A DNA stretch of 64,000 nt, taken from the NCBI RefSeq assembly GCF_000970455.1, contig NZ_LAJG01000014.1, positions 372,001 to 436,000 on the forward strand, given 5' to 3'. Below the pieces are notes generated by a model, which saw only the letters and a list, made by a program, of their open reading frames with translations, made no database searches and had not been told where the DNA came from. Numbering within the stretch: position 1 is the first letter of the stretch; each line of letters starts with the position of its first letter. Positions 17,588 through 28,391 of this stretch are shown here, piece after piece. Origin of the DNA: Devosia soli. GTDB lineage: Bacteria > Pseudomonadota > Alphaproteobacteria > Rhizobiales > Devosiaceae. A program made the position numbers and the translations under genes.

Positions 17588-18543
17588 TCTGTCTTTCCAA
17601 TCTTTTGACGCTCGCCGAGGTGCCAAAGGCACACTGTCAGGCCGCCATCCATGTTCTTGGCCGGAAATTCACGCACCGAGCGAACTTCGAGGCTCGCCGC
17701 TTCCGCCCATCCGGTCACCTGTTCGCGCGACAGGCCAAGCCGCCGATGGGCGTGGTCGGTGCGCAAGAATTCGAGATTGTGCGGGGCGAAATCGACGATC
17801 AGCACTTCGCCGCCGCTTTTCAGCAGGCGCCGCGCCTGCGCCAGCATTCGGCCTGGATCGTCGAAATAATGCAGCACCTGGTGAATGACGAGGACATCTG
17901 CCGGGCCTATTGCCGGATCGAGCCCACCAATATCGCCAAGCCGCACCTGCGCATGGCTGATGCCGGATGCCGCCAGGCGCGAGCGGGCGACCGCGAGCAT
18001 CTCCCGGCTCGAGTCGATGCCGATGGCGCGCTTGTAGACCGGCGCCAGAACCTCAAGCATGCGCCCGGTGCCCGTCCCCAGATCGACCAACAGATCGACC
18101 ACCCGGCCGGCCAGTGTTTCGAGTATCGCATGCTCCACGGCGTCTTCGGGCACGTGAAGGGTCTTCAGCAGATCCCAGCTCTCGGCCACCTTGGCAAAGT
18201 AGGCGGCAGCGATCGCCTGCTGCGCCGCAATGGCTGCTGCCTGACGATTGCGGTCGCGCTCACGTGCCGGATCACTCGGATCAATGCGGGCGACGAGCCA
18301 GCGCGCCAATTCCGCGCCATGTCCGTGGGGCGCGAGGCCATAATAGGCCCACGCCCCTTCGGCATGACGCTGTATCAACCCCGCATCAGCTAGCAGCTTT
18401 AGGTGGCGCGAGACGCGGGGCTGGCTTTGATCGAGAATTTCGGTAAGGTCTTTGACCGAATGGTCGCCATCGGCCAAGAGCGCGAGGAGCCGCAAACGCG
18501 TGCTCTCTCCCGCTGCCTTCAAAACCCCGACCAGATCCGCCAC
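17584..18543 (-). CDS. ArsR-family regulator fused to SAM-dependent methyltransferase domain (SahR-like)
   Basis: An N-terminal winged helix of the ArsR type (about residues 8-80; LRLLALLADGDHSVKDLTEILDQSQPRVSRHLKLLADAGL) is fused to a class I methyltransferase domain (about 145-260; LVDLGTGTGRMLEVLAP and GIDSSREML). No metal-binding cysteine cluster is seen, so the ligand is more likely SAM or S-adenosylhomocysteine. SahR, an ArsR-family regulator of SAM-cycle genes including metF, is known in Proteobacteria, and metF is directly coupled here. I choose the GTG at 18543, with GGAG six bases upstream; the TTG at 18549 would leave no room for a ribosome-binding site. Whether the methyltransferase domain is catalytic is unknown. 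Confidence 0.87.
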   Translation of the reverse strand: MADLVGVLKAAGESTRLRLLALLADGDHSVKDLTEILDQSQPRVSRHLKLLADAGLIQRHAEGAWAYYGLAPHGHGAELARWLVARIDPSDPARERDRNRQAAAIAAQQAIAAAYFAKVAESWDLLKTLHVPEDAVEHAILETLAGRVVDLLVDLGTGTGRMLEVLAPVYKRAIGIDSSREMLAVARSRLAASGISHAQVRLGDIGGLDPAIGPADVLVIHQVLHYFDDPGRMLAQARRLLKSGGEVLIVDFAPHNLEFLRTDHAHRRLGLSREQVTGWAEAASLEVRSVREFPAKNMDGGLTVCLWHLGERQKIGKTE

Positions 18544-18557
18544 GTCCAACTCCGCTA

Positions 18558-18579
18558 GATATAAAGATATCTTTATATC
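18558..18579. promoter_or_regulatory. 22-bp perfect palindrome, likely operator of the ArsR-methyltransferase/metF unit
   Basis: A perfect inverted repeat of half-site GATATAAAGAT and its complement, with no spacer, sits 15-36 bases upstream of the regulator's GTG. It is very A/T-rich in a G/C-rich neighbourhood. Its place between promoter and start fits an autoregulatory operator. The assignment to this regulator is inference from position and symmetry. Confidence 0.75.
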
Positions 18580-18622
18580 CGCTCGCGCGGCGGGTCCAGT
18601 AAAGTTTTTACGTCTTCCAGCG

Positions 18623-19759
18623 CTAAGCGGTCATCGCCTGCCGATCTTCCTGGCTAGCAGCATGGCGCTTGCGGAACGAGTGAGCGCGCCAGAGCTCGAA
18701 GATATTGCGCGCCTCTTCTTCCTCGAGCGCCTCGAAGCGGCTCGTGACCATGCGCTGGTGATCCTCGGTCGGCAGGTCGCGCCAGGGCAAGGTTGGAGCG
18801 ATCGCCCCAAAAAGGTCCGGCTTGAGGCCTGCGGCGCGCAGGGCAACCGTCACCGCGGCATAATCCTGGCTCGCGAGCCATTTGACCACCGTTTCCGGCC
18901 CGACACGCAGCATCACGGCCATCGCCGCCGCAGCGTGGTGCCCATAACCGAAGCGGGCGAACCGGGCCAAAGCACGGTCATCGAGCTGCTTGCGGTCGGC
19001 CAGGGCGCGAACCTGATTATAGGCAACCTTCCATTCCTGTGCATTGAACCCAGCGCGGTTGCGCATGCGCTTATAGACGACCGCATTGACCTTGCCGGCG
19101 GTGATGGGATCGAACCGTCCATCGACCTCGCCCAGGGTTTCGAGCACCTTATCGGCCACCGAGTCGATCTCGCCGCGCAGCGATTTCCAGTCGATCTCGG
19201 CGCGGTTGCGCAGGTCTTCCGCGATCGCCGCATCGCTGGTCGCGCGCGCCACCAGCTTTTCGAGTGCCGCCTTGCCGATTTCGGCATTGGCATTGCGTAC
19301 GAGCTTGATGACCGATGCGGTGTCGCCATGTTCGACAATCGCCTCGCCGACACGTTCGGTGACGGTGGCGCGACCGGCAATAGCCAGACGATGGGCCTCG
19401 GAATGCTTTTCGATGATGTCGATCAGGTCGTCATCGCTGAGCACGTTGGAAAATTCGAGCAGCGGCCGTGCGACCTCGATATCGTCATTGGCGAGCTTGA
19501 CCACGACCGTGCCGGGGGCCCTTTGCAGGGGCGCGAGGATTTTCGCAACATGGGCACGCGCTTCGACCTCGACGAGTTCGGCGAGGAGGCATAGCGCCTC
19601 GTCATATTGGGCGACCTGCTCGTCCTCGCACCGATCGGAAACGAAGCTGAAGAGCTTGGCCATGTTGCGGAACAACTGGTCCCGCTCCGAATGGCTGTCC
19701 TCGCCATTCAGGACCCGAAAGCTCGCAAATGCACGGCGGCCTTCTTCGAATTCACTCAT
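18623..19759 (-). CDS. DUF2336-family protein
   Basis: A soluble, mostly helical protein of about 378 residues with the repetitive HEAT-like pattern seen in alphaproteobacterial DUF2336 proteins (DDIEVARPLLEFSNVLSDDDLIDIIEKHSEAHRLAIAGRATVTERVGEAI; then a second, less regular half). The molecular function of the family is not established; it is alphaproteobacteria-specific. The start is the ATG at 19759 with GGAG six bases upstream (MSEFEEGRRAF). No obvious partner adjoins it: the katG terminator separates it from katG. Confidence 0.8.
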   Translation of the reverse strand: MSEFEEGRRAFASFRVLNGEDSHSERDQLFRNMAKLFSFVSDRCEDEQVAQYDEALCLLAELVEVEARAHVAKILAPLQRAPGTVVVKLANDDIEVARPLLEFSNVLSDDDLIDIIEKHSEAHRLAIAGRATVTERVGEAIVEHGDTASVIKLVRNANAEIGKAALEKLVARATSDAAIAEDLRNRAEIDWKSLRGEIDSVADKVLETLGEVDGRFDPITAGKVNAVVYKRMRNRAGFNAQEWKVAYNQVRALADRKQLDDRALARFARFGYGHHAAAAMAVMLRVGPETVVKWLASQDYAAVTVALRAAGLKPDLFGAIAPTLPWRDLPTEDHQRMVTSRFEALEEEEARNIFELWRAHSFRKRHAASQEDRQAMTA

Positions 19760-19872
19760 AACCCACTCCGGCGAGGAAACGCATCGAAATGGCACGTTGC
19801 GCGGCAACTCGCTTGAGAGTGCTGAAGGCAATGAAGAGCAATTAAGTCAAATTGCCGAAATCCTAACGCATT

Positions 19873-19904
19873 AAAAAACCCCGGAGATTTTTCTCCAGGG
19901 TTTT
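19873..19904. terminator. Rho-independent terminator of katG
   Basis: Hairpin AAAACCC(C)GGAG - ATTTTT - CTCC(A)GGGTTTT. Read on the minus strand it is followed by a run of T, about 25 bases past the katG stop, so it terminates katG before the DUF2336 gene. Confidence 0.85.
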
Positions 19905-19929
19905 CGCACCCTCGTATCTATCCGGATGC

Positions 19930-22244
<2,315 letters not shown>

Positions 22245-23147
22245 GTGACGGTCACCCTCAAGCAAATGAGATACGCCATCGCTGTGGCGCGAACGCGACA
22301 TTTCGGACATGCCGCCAACGAATGCGCCGTTTCCCAGCCTGCCTTATCCCAGCAGATCATGATGCTCGAAACCGTATGCGGAACACCGCTCTTTGATCGG
22401 CTCAGATCCGGCGTGCGGCTAACCCCCTTTGGTCGCGACTTCGTTGAACTCGCCAAGGCGGCTCTGAGCGCATCCGAAGCGCTCGATGATTTCGCGCTGC
22501 GCCGCAAGGGCAAGCCCAACCGCCCGATCCGCTTCGGGCTCATCCCCACGGTAGCGCCCTATCTCCTGCCCGAGATTTTTCCCGCGCTGACCGACCACCT
22601 GCCGGACCTCAAATTCATCGTCAGCGAGGCGCGCACCGAAAGCCTCCTCGAAGGCCTTGGCGATGGCAGTCTCGATATCGCCCTGATTGCCTCGGATCCG
22701 CCCGCTGGCGGTCCGCGGCTCGTCACGGCGCTGCTTTTCGAAGACGCATTTGTGCTCGCCACCCCGAGCGCCGAACCGACTTCGGAGCCCGTATCGCTCG
22801 AAAAGCTTCCGCCCGATCGCATCCTGTTGCTCGATGAAGGCCACTGTTTCCGCGATCAAACGATTTCCGCCTGCCGGCTCGAAGGCGAACGATCGACCCG
22901 CACCTTCGCAGCCACCTCGCTCTCGACCATCGTCGAATTCGTGGCCAACGGCCAGGGCGTTACCCTCCTGCCCCAGATTGCCCTGCGTAAGGAGGCGAGC
23001 GATCCACGCATCGCCGTCCATCGCCTCGACGATCCCCATGCCGGGCGGCAACTTGCCCTCGTCTGGCGCGAGGGAACGCCTCTCGGCGAAACATTCGAGG
23101 CCATCGGCGATGTCATTCGTAAAAGCCGGCCAAACGCGCAGGCATAG
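22245..23147 (+). CDS. oxyR: LysR-type peroxide sensor OxyR
   Basis: Hydrogen-peroxide-responsive activator of 300 residues. The N-terminal helix-turn-helix (about 5-62; RHFGHAANECAVSQPALSQQI) is followed by the effector domain. The redox cysteines Cys201 and Cys210 are in the context DEGHCFRDQTISACR, matching the nine-residue spacing of Cys199/Cys208 in E. coli OxyR. The start is GTG at 22245 with GGAGG eight bases upstream. Its divergent placement from katG supports OxyR control of katG. Confidence 0.96.
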   Translation: MTVTLKQMRYAIAVARTRHFGHAANECAVSQPALSQQIMMLETVCGTPLFDRLRSGVRLTPFGRDFVELAKAALSASEALDDFALRRKGKPNRPIRFGLIPTVAPYLLPEIFPALTDHLPDLKFIVSEARTESLLEGLGDGSLDIALIASDPPAGGPRLVTALLFEDAFVLATPSAEPTSEPVSLEKLPPDRILLLDEGHCFRDQTISACRLEGERSTRTFAATSLSTIVEFVANGQGVTLLPQIALRKEASDPRIAVHRLDDPHAGRQLALVWREGTPLGETFEAIGDVIRKSRPNAQA

Positions 23148-23159
23148 GGCGAACGACGC

Positions 23160-24107
23160 TCAGGCCCCGCGGGCGAAGTTCCGCTGCCGAAAACTATCGT
23201 AGGAAAAAACGGCCAGCGACAGCCAGATCAACGCAAAGCTCAGGAGCCGCGTCGCGTTGAGATGTTCGCCAAAGAGTAGAACAGCGACCAGAAACTGGAT
23301 CGATGGCGCCAGATACTGAAACATGCCGATCGTTGTCAGCCGCAACCGCCTTACGCCATAGGCAAAGAGCAGCAGGGGAACCGCGGTGGCCGGTCCGGTC
23401 AGGACGAGAAGACCCATCGTCATCGGATCGGCATGCGGACCCAACCCATTGCTCGCGATATTGAAGATCACGTAGCCCAGCGCAAATGGCGCCGCGACCA
23501 CGGTTTCGGCAAACAGCCCCGAAGCCGGGCCCGAAGGCGCCGTCTTGCGGAAGAATCCATAAAAGCCGAAGGTCAGCGCCAGGCTGATGGCGATGAACGG
23601 AAATTTGCCGAGCCCAACGGCTTGGATGGCGATTGCGACCACGGCAATGCCGATCGCGATCGTCTGCAAGCGATTTTGCCGCTCGCCTAGAATCAGCATG
23701 CCGATGGCGACGTTAACCAAGGGATTGATGAAGTAGCCAAAGCTTGCTTCCAGGACCTGCCCCGTCTCGACCGCCCAGACATAGAGCAGCCAATTGATGA
23801 CGAGCAGCGTCGTCGCGAGCGCGATGATCCGGAATGTTTTCCAGTCGGTCAGCAGGCGCCGCACTTCCTGGAAACCACTGCCAGAAGCCAGGATCACCGC
23901 CAGCAGGACGAGCGAAAACAGCGTCCGCTCGGCAACGATCAGCACCGAGCCGGCGGCTTCAAGCACGTGGAAGAGGATCGGCAGAAACCCCCAGAAGAGA
24001 TAGGCGCCAAGCGCCGCTACCACGCCTTTGCGGGTCTCATTGGGATCGGCAGGGAGGGGCGTCGAGACGGGCGCGACGACGTCTGGCGCCTGTTCGGGCA
24101 AGGTCAT
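23160..24107 (-). CDS. rarD: EamA-family transporter RarD
   Basis: Inner-membrane drug/metabolite-type permease of about 315 residues with around ten hydrophobic helices. RarD features are present: GVVAALGAYLFWGFLPILFHVLE near the N-terminus, NWLLYVWAVETGQVLEASFGYFINPLVNV in the middle, and FQYLAPSIQFLVAVLLFGE near the end. The substrate is unknown; the name comes from a chloramphenicol-sensitivity locus. I chose the ATG at 24107 (GGAG seven bases upstream) over the longer frame to 24143. It converges with oxyR, with a 12-base gap. Confidence 0.92.
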   Translation of the reverse strand: MTLPEQAPDVVAPVSTPLPADPNETRKGVVAALGAYLFWGFLPILFHVLEAAGSVLIVAERTLFSLVLLAVILASGSGFQEVRRLLTDWKTFRIIALATTLLVINWLLYVWAVETGQVLEASFGYFINPLVNVAIGMLILGERQNRLQTIAIGIAVVAIAIQAVGLGKFPFIAISLALTFGFYGFFRKTAPSGPASGLFAETVVAAPFALGYVIFNIASNGLGPHADPMTMGLLVLTGPATAVPLLLFAYGVRRLRLTTIGMFQYLAPSIQFLVAVLLFGEHLNATRLLSFALIWLSLAVFSYDSFRQRNFARGA

Positions 24108-24295
24108 GGAAGAACTCCGCTCCACCTGGAGCGCCGTCCACACCTAGCAAGCCACCACCCCGTGGACCAATGATAGTTTGTGATCGAGAGGTCCCGCTTT
24201 GCTGATGGCAAACGGCCAACCTTTTGCCGCGCCGCTGCGTTTGGCTATGGGTCCGCGAAGCGCGGACCGGATCAAAGAACATGCAGGAGCTGCAG

Positions 24296-24745
24296 ATGAA
24301 AAAGACCGTTACCTGGATTTTGATCGCCGATGGCACCCAGGCCCGTGTTCTCGAACACAATGGCCCTGGCAAGGGCCTGTCGACCATCAAGGATCTCGAT
24401 TGGTCAATCGAGCCGCTCCAGAGCCAGGATATCGACAGCGATAAGCCCGGACGCGGCCATTCTTCCGCCGGCTCGGCGCGCTCATCGATGGAACCCAAGA
24501 CCGATCCGGCGCAGCACCGGGAAGCCGAGTTCGTGCGCTCGGTGGCCGCCGTGCTCGACAAAAAAGCCAAGGAAGGCGCCTTTGACCGCCTCGTCGTCGC
24601 GGCAGCGCCGATCGCCCTCGGCAATTTCCGCAAGGCCATGTCCGATCACGTCAAGAAGGCGATCGTCGCCGAACTCGACAAGGACCTGACCAACCTGCCG
24701 ACGCCCAATATCGACAAGCATCTCGACGGCATCATCGCCGTCTGA
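24296..24745 (+). CDS. Host-attachment family protein
   Basis: A soluble 149-residue protein. The opening TWILIADGTQARVLEHNGPGKG, the central SSAGSARSSMEPKTDPAQHREAEFVRSVAAVLDKKAKEGAFDRLVVAAAP and the ending HVKKAIVAELDKDLTNLP match the family annotated as required for attachment to host cells (first seen in Agrobacterium), which resembles the eRF1-like/archaeal release-factor fold. It is widespread in free-living bacteria, so a true attachment role is doubtful. The ATG at 24296 has AGGAG six bases upstream. A strong terminator follows. Confidence 0.85.
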   Translation: MKKTVTWILIADGTQARVLEHNGPGKGLSTIKDLDWSIEPLQSQDIDSDKPGRGHSSAGSARSSMEPKTDPAQHREAEFVRSVAAVLDKKAKEGAFDRLVVAAAPIALGNFRKAMSDHVKKAIVAELDKDLTNLPTPNIDKHLDGIIAV

Positions 24746-24748
24746 CGG

Positions 24749-24785
24749 AAAAGGCCGGAGCGAACCTCCGGCCTTTTCTTTTTTT
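24749..24785 (+). terminator. Rho-independent terminator
   Basis: AAAAGGCCGGAG - CGAA - CCTCCGGCCTTTT followed by a T-rich tail, directly after the host-attachment gene. The stem and flanking A and T runs let it work in both directions, and the gene on the other side converges on it. Confidence 0.92.
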
Positions 24786-24828
24786 GCCTTCAGGCATTTA
24801 CCCGCTTATCCAGATTAGACTGTGGAAC

Positions 24829-25689
24829 TCACTCGGGCGGCACTTCTTCGCTCTCTTCATCCACATCGAACTCGCCTTCGTCGCCAGCCAGAGCATCGAG
24901 GAACTCCTCGAGCATGCGGTTGATCATCTCCGGCTGCTCGATGCTCGGAATATGCGCGGCGCCCTCGAGCACAGCGGCAAACGAATTCGGCATGGTCTCG
25001 GAAAGGTGCTCGTGCCGCTCGATCAAGGCCGTGAAATCTTCGTCGCCGACGATCAGCATTGTCGGCGCAGTCACCTGACCGACGCGCGACCAGGCATCCG
25101 GCTCGTCCTCGATCTGCGTTAGGGCCGGCTTGGTCAGTGCCTTGGCATTCATGTCGAAAAACAGCTCGCGCACCGCGCCGCCGACCCGCCCGCTCTGCGC
25201 CCGCGGCCCGTCGAGCCATTCATGCGCCTGCACCTTGTTCATCATTTCGAGGTCGCCGCGCTCCCAGGCGTCTTCCTCGACCATTTCGATGCCGCGCTCT
25301 TCCTCTGTCGCACTCCAAGGCGCTCCGGTGATCGAGGTTCCGATCAAAACGAGCCCGATCACCCTGCCGGGATGGCGCAGGGCGAAATCTACCGCGACAC
25401 CGCCTCCCAGCGAACAGCCGACAAAAATGGCGGCATGAATATCGAAGGCGTCCAAGACCGCTTCGAGATCGTCCACATGGCTGAACGCCTCGTCAGCGCT
25501 GGTGCTGTCGCCATAGCCGCGCCGGTCATAGGCGATCGCATGCCAGCCGTTTTCGGCCGCAACCCGCATCTGCTCATGCCACATGCGATGGTCGCAAACC
25601 CCGGCATGGAGAAAAACAACCGGCAAACCGTCCCCGGTCTCGACCCCAATAAGTTCGGCACCATCGAGCTCGATGGCAAATTCGTCCAT
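24829..25689 (-). CDS. Alpha/beta-hydrolase fold protein
   Basis: About 286 residues. The oxyanion strand is PVVFLHAGVCDHRMW, the nucleophile elbow is GCSLGGG (Ser in G-x-S-x-G), an acid is probably in LIVGDEDFTALIERHEHL, and the catalytic His is in EGAAHIPSIEQPEMI. The C-terminus is very acidic (DEGEFDVDEESEEVPPE). Substrate unknown; esterase, lactonase or enol-lactonase activity would all fit. The ATG at 25689 shares a base with the stop of the upstream gene (TAATG), so it is translationally coupled to two small secreted proteins. Confidence 0.85.
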   Translation of the reverse strand: MDEFAIELDGAELIGVETGDGLPVVFLHAGVCDHRMWHEQMRVAAENGWHAIAYDRRGYGDSTSADEAFSHVDDLEAVLDAFDIHAAIFVGCSLGGGVAVDFALRHPGRVIGLVLIGTSITGAPWSATEEERGIEMVEEDAWERGDLEMMNKVQAHEWLDGPRAQSGRVGGAVRELFFDMNAKALTKPALTQIEDEPDAWSRVGQVTAPTMLIVGDEDFTALIERHEHLSETMPNSFAAVLEGAAHIPSIEQPEMINRMLEEFLDALAGDEGEFDVDEESEEVPPE

Positions 25690-26018
25690 TACCACGCGCA
25701 GATTTCCGTGTCGGTTGCGTCGCTTTCCCAGCAGGCGCCGTCATCCTCGGAGCGATAATAGGTGCCCGGCAGCGGCACGGAACGGCCGCCCGCCTCGAAG
25801 ACTGCGCTCGCAAAACCCTTGCCGTCCTCTTCAATCCACATTTCGAAGGTCGGCTTGCCCTCGGCCTCGATCCGGAAACTGCCGGCATCGTCGAGCCGCT
25901 CGAAGACGCAGTCATATTCGCCATCGTCGGTCGTAAAGCATGTCGCGTCCTTGGCAAGGACCGCCGGCGCGATACTCATGCCGAAAAGGAGGGTAGCCGC
26001 TAAAACAGCAAATTTCAT
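25689..26018 (-). CDS. Small secreted cysteine protein (paralogue 2 of a tandem pair)
   Basis: 109 residues: signal peptide MKFAVLAATLLFGMSIAPA-VLA, then a mature domain of about 87 residues with four cysteines (ATCFTTDDGEYDCVFE near the start, GACWESDATDTEIC at the end). The Cys pattern and order match the next gene (26015-26353), so the two look like diverged duplicates. The domain is acidic with beta-strand-like alternation. Function unrecognised; a periplasmic inhibitor or binding protein is possible. Overlaps the upstream paralogue by four bases and the hydrolase by one. Confidence 0.75.
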   Translation of the reverse strand: MKFAVLAATLLFGMSIAPAVLAKDATCFTTDDGEYDCVFERLDDAGSFRIEAEGKPTFEMWIEEDGKGFASAVFEAGGRSVPLPGTYYRSEDDGACWESDATDTEICAW

Positions 26019-26353
26019 TCGAACACCGAAGCACAGAATTTCGTATCGTTCCGAAGGGCCCGCCAGCAGCCGGGTTGACCCGGGAGTGGCTCGAAAATGC
26101 CAAGTTCAACGGGCCGTTGGCCCGGCGTCGCATCGGCCGGTATGCGGTAGCCGAGGCCCTCATCGTCGTCTGTCAGTGCGAAAGCGAACACCTGGCCATC
26201 GGGCAGACCGAAGGTCAGCCCGCCACCGTCCGTCGCCACATCGCAATCGAAAGTGTCGTAATCCGTCAACGAGCATTGGCCCTTGTCGGCCGATGCCGGC
26301 GTCGCGAGGGCAAGGCTGACCACCAGCATCGCCCCCGTGAACATTGTCTTCAT
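26015..26353 (-). CDS. Small secreted cysteine protein (paralogue 1 of a tandem pair)
   Basis: 112 residues with a signal peptide (MKTMFTGAMLVVSLALATPASA) and four cysteines: GQCSLTDYDTFDCDV near the mature N-terminus and PGCWRALRNDTKFC at the end, the same frame of C-x10-C ... CW-x8/10-C as the downstream gene. FGLPDGQVFAFALTDDDEGLGYRIP suggests a small beta-rich domain. No family recognised. The ATGA overlap with the downstream paralogue implies co-translation. Confidence 0.75.
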   Translation of the reverse strand: MKTMFTGAMLVVSLALATPASADKGQCSLTDYDTFDCDVATDGGGLTFGLPDGQVFAFALTDDDEGLGYRIPADATPGQRPVELGIFEPLPGQPGCWRALRNDTKFCASVFE

Positions 26354-26451
26354 GCATTCCCCCAGAACGCCAATTCAGTCCCGAGCCCAAGGCTCAGGCT
26401 CTTGAGCTTATGGCAGAAAGCACAATAAGCCCAATGGGTTTTATCGTGCAT
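26350..26451 (-). CDS. Possible 33-residue CxxC micro-protein
   Basis: The frame MHDKTHWAYCAFCHKLKSLS ends in a TGA that overlaps the next ATG (ATGA), the same coupling used by the following genes. It has a CxxC plus nearby His (YCAFCHK), as in tiny zinc-binding proteins. Against it: no ribosome-binding site is seen before the ATG at 26451, and the frame remains open upstream. Confidence 0.35.
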   Translation of the reverse strand: MHDKTHWAYCAFCHKLKSLSLGLGTELAFWGNA

Positions 26452-26486
26452 CGGAGGCAATGGTAAAGCCGTCAGGCGCTTTATGA

Positions 26487-26861
26487 TCAGGCCCCGGCGC
26501 GCGCCAGCAGCGGGGAGAGAGCTCGTTCGACATCCTGCGGCGAATAGGGCTTCATGATCACCGCATGGTCTTGCCACTCCGGTGGCAGTCCATCACGGCC
26601 ATAGCCGGTCGCGAAAAGCAGCGGAATGCCGCGTTGCGCCAGGATTTCCGCAGCCGGAAACACTGTCGTGCCGCCGATATTGACATCGAGAATGGCCGCA
26701 TCGACCTCGCCCACGGCCTGCGCCTGGGTCACCGCCTGGTCGAGCCGCATGGCCTGGCCGACGACTTCGCAACCGAGGTCGGCAAGAATGTCTTCGAGGT
26801 TGAACAGCACCAGCGTTTCGTCTTCGACCACGAAAATGCGGCGTCCATCAAATTTACCCAA
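26487..26861 (-). CDS. Single-domain response regulator
   Basis: A 124-residue receiver with acidic pocket VVEDETLVL, phospho-Asp in AAILDVNIGG, Thr in LLFATGYGRDGLP and Lys in MKPYSPQDV. This is the subtype that accompanies HWE kinases in Rhizobiales. It overlaps the end of the upstream kinase gene by eight bases, so the two are a cognate pair. With no output domain it would act by phosphotransfer or protein contact. Confidence 0.9.
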   Translation of the reverse strand: MGKFDGRRIFVVEDETLVLFNLEDILADLGCEVVGQAMRLDQAVTQAQAVGEVDAAILDVNIGGTTVFPAAEILAQRGIPLLFATGYGRDGLPPEWQDHAVIMKPYSPQDVERALSPLLARAGA

Positions 26862-28299
26862 GGGTCAGCTCCCGAGCGAGGTAGGCGGCCGGCGGTATGA
26901 CGAGGCGCGCAGAAAGGCCGGCAGGCTGGTAGCGCAGGTCAAGCTGCCCTCCCAGTTCGCCGGTGACGACAGTATCGAGCAGGCGTGAGCCGAAGCCCCG
27001 GCGTGCAGGCGCAATAGCAGGCGGACCGCCTTCCTCGCGCCAATCGATGACGAGATTAGTGGCTTCATCAGACGACCAGTTCACAGAGAGCTTGCCCTCG
27101 GGCACAGAAAGGGCGCCATGGCGAATGGCGTTGGTTGCCAGTTCATGAAGCAGCAGCGCCAAGGCAATCGTCGCCTTCGAATTGACCACGAGACGCGGAC
27201 CTTCACAGCTAATCTGGCCATCGCCATAAGCACTAAGCTCCTGGACGACCAGGCAGCCGATTTCGGTGTCGTGCCAGTTGCGATCGCTCAGCATGTTATG
27301 CGCCTTGGCAAGCGCGGTGATCCGCGCCTGAAAGGCGTCCCGCGCCGTGGCGGGATCGGCTGTGCTGCGCAGCGTCTGGCTGGCGATCGATTGCACGGTC
27401 GCCATCGTGTTGTTGACGCGGTGATTGAGTTCATCGATGAGGATGCGTTGCCGCTGCGTGGCACGCACGGCCTCTGTTCGATCCATGCCTTGCACGAAAA
27501 CACCGGTAATGGTGCCATCGGCATCGCGGATCGGGTGATAGGTAAAGTCGAGGAAGGTTTCTTCCGGCGGCTTGCCTTCGGACCGCACCAGCATGACGCG
27601 GGCACCTTCGGCCTGATGCACATAGCCCTCGCTGAACACGCGATCGAGGAGCTCGATCAGTCCCTGCCCCCGGATTTCCGGCAGCGCGTCGGCAACGGTA
27701 TGACCGACCACGCTTCGGCCGCCGACGAGGCGCAGATAGGAGTCCGACGCAAAGGTGAAAACATGCCGAGGCCCCGAAAGCACGGCAAAGAATGCCGGCG
27801 CCTGCTGGAAAAGCCGGCGGAAATCGGCATTTGACGCTTCCGCCTCACGGGTACGCTCGATCAGCTGCGTCTCGGCAGAAAGCGCCGTGAAGGGCACGGT
27901 CGATGCTGCGCGCATCCGCGCGATTTCTGTTACGTCGACGGTATTTTGAAGCACATAGCGAACACTACCGCCCTCGTCGAGGACCGGCACATGGACGGCC
28001 GTCCAAAAGCGCTCTTCCATTTCGCCTTCGGCACTTCGAGCGATCGGATAGGCAAGATAAGGCAGCGTGTCCGGCTTGCCGGTTGCCATCACCCGATCGA
28101 AGGACTCGCGCAAGCGCCGGCCACTTTCTCCAGAATTGGGAAACAGGTCGAACAGGTTTTCGCCGAAGATGTCACTGAGCTCGCGCCCCACCGTTTCGAG
28201 ATACGCGCGGTTGGCGGTGACGTAGCGGAGTTCTTTGTCAAGAAGCATGAATGGGCTGGGCAACACATCGAAGATGCGTGCGAAATCGACCTCATCCAT
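26854..28299 (-). CDS. PAS-domain HWE-family sensor histidine kinase
   Basis: A soluble 481-residue kinase. A first PAS domain (about 5-120; FDVLPSPFMLLDKELRYVTANRAYLETVG) with PAC segment, a second PAS domain (about 155-275; RLFQQAPAFFAVLSGPRHVFTFASDSYLRLVG), then the HWE phosphoacceptor region (LIDELNHRVNNTMATVQSIASQTLR) and an HATPase domain (LLHELATNAIRHGALS, GFGSRLLDTV). Many Rhizobiales HWE kinases with such PAS domains are light, redox or general-stress sensors. The GRSVVGH stretch lacks the NCRFLQ motif of flavin LOV domains, so light sensing is not supported. Confidence 0.9.
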   Translation of the reverse strand: MDEVDFARIFDVLPSPFMLLDKELRYVTANRAYLETVGRELSDIFGENLFDLFPNSGESGRRLRESFDRVMATGKPDTLPYLAYPIARSAEGEMEERFWTAVHVPVLDEGGSVRYVLQNTVDVTEIARMRAASTVPFTALSAETQLIERTREAEASNADFRRLFQQAPAFFAVLSGPRHVFTFASDSYLRLVGGRSVVGHTVADALPEIRGQGLIELLDRVFSEGYVHQAEGARVMLVRSEGKPPEETFLDFTYHPIRDADGTITGVFVQGMDRTEAVRATQRQRILIDELNHRVNNTMATVQSIASQTLRSTADPATARDAFQARITALAKAHNMLSDRNWHDTEIGCLVVQELSAYGDGQISCEGPRLVVNSKATIALALLLHELATNAIRHGALSVPEGKLSVNWSSDEATNLVIDWREEGGPPAIAPARRGFGSRLLDTVVTGELGGQLDLRYQPAGLSARLVIPPAAYLARELTLG

Positions 28300-28391
28300 G
28301 CGTCAAAACCCCATAGCGACTGCGAGCCGACTTGCGACCCGCATCCTTACAAAACGCGAAAGTGCCCTACCCGTTCCAGCCAGGCGAGAAT

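Noticed and set aside
27657..27848. Flavin-binding LOV domain in the PAS-HWE kinase
   Set aside because: The second PAS domain lacks the photoactive Cys motif, so light sensing is not supported.
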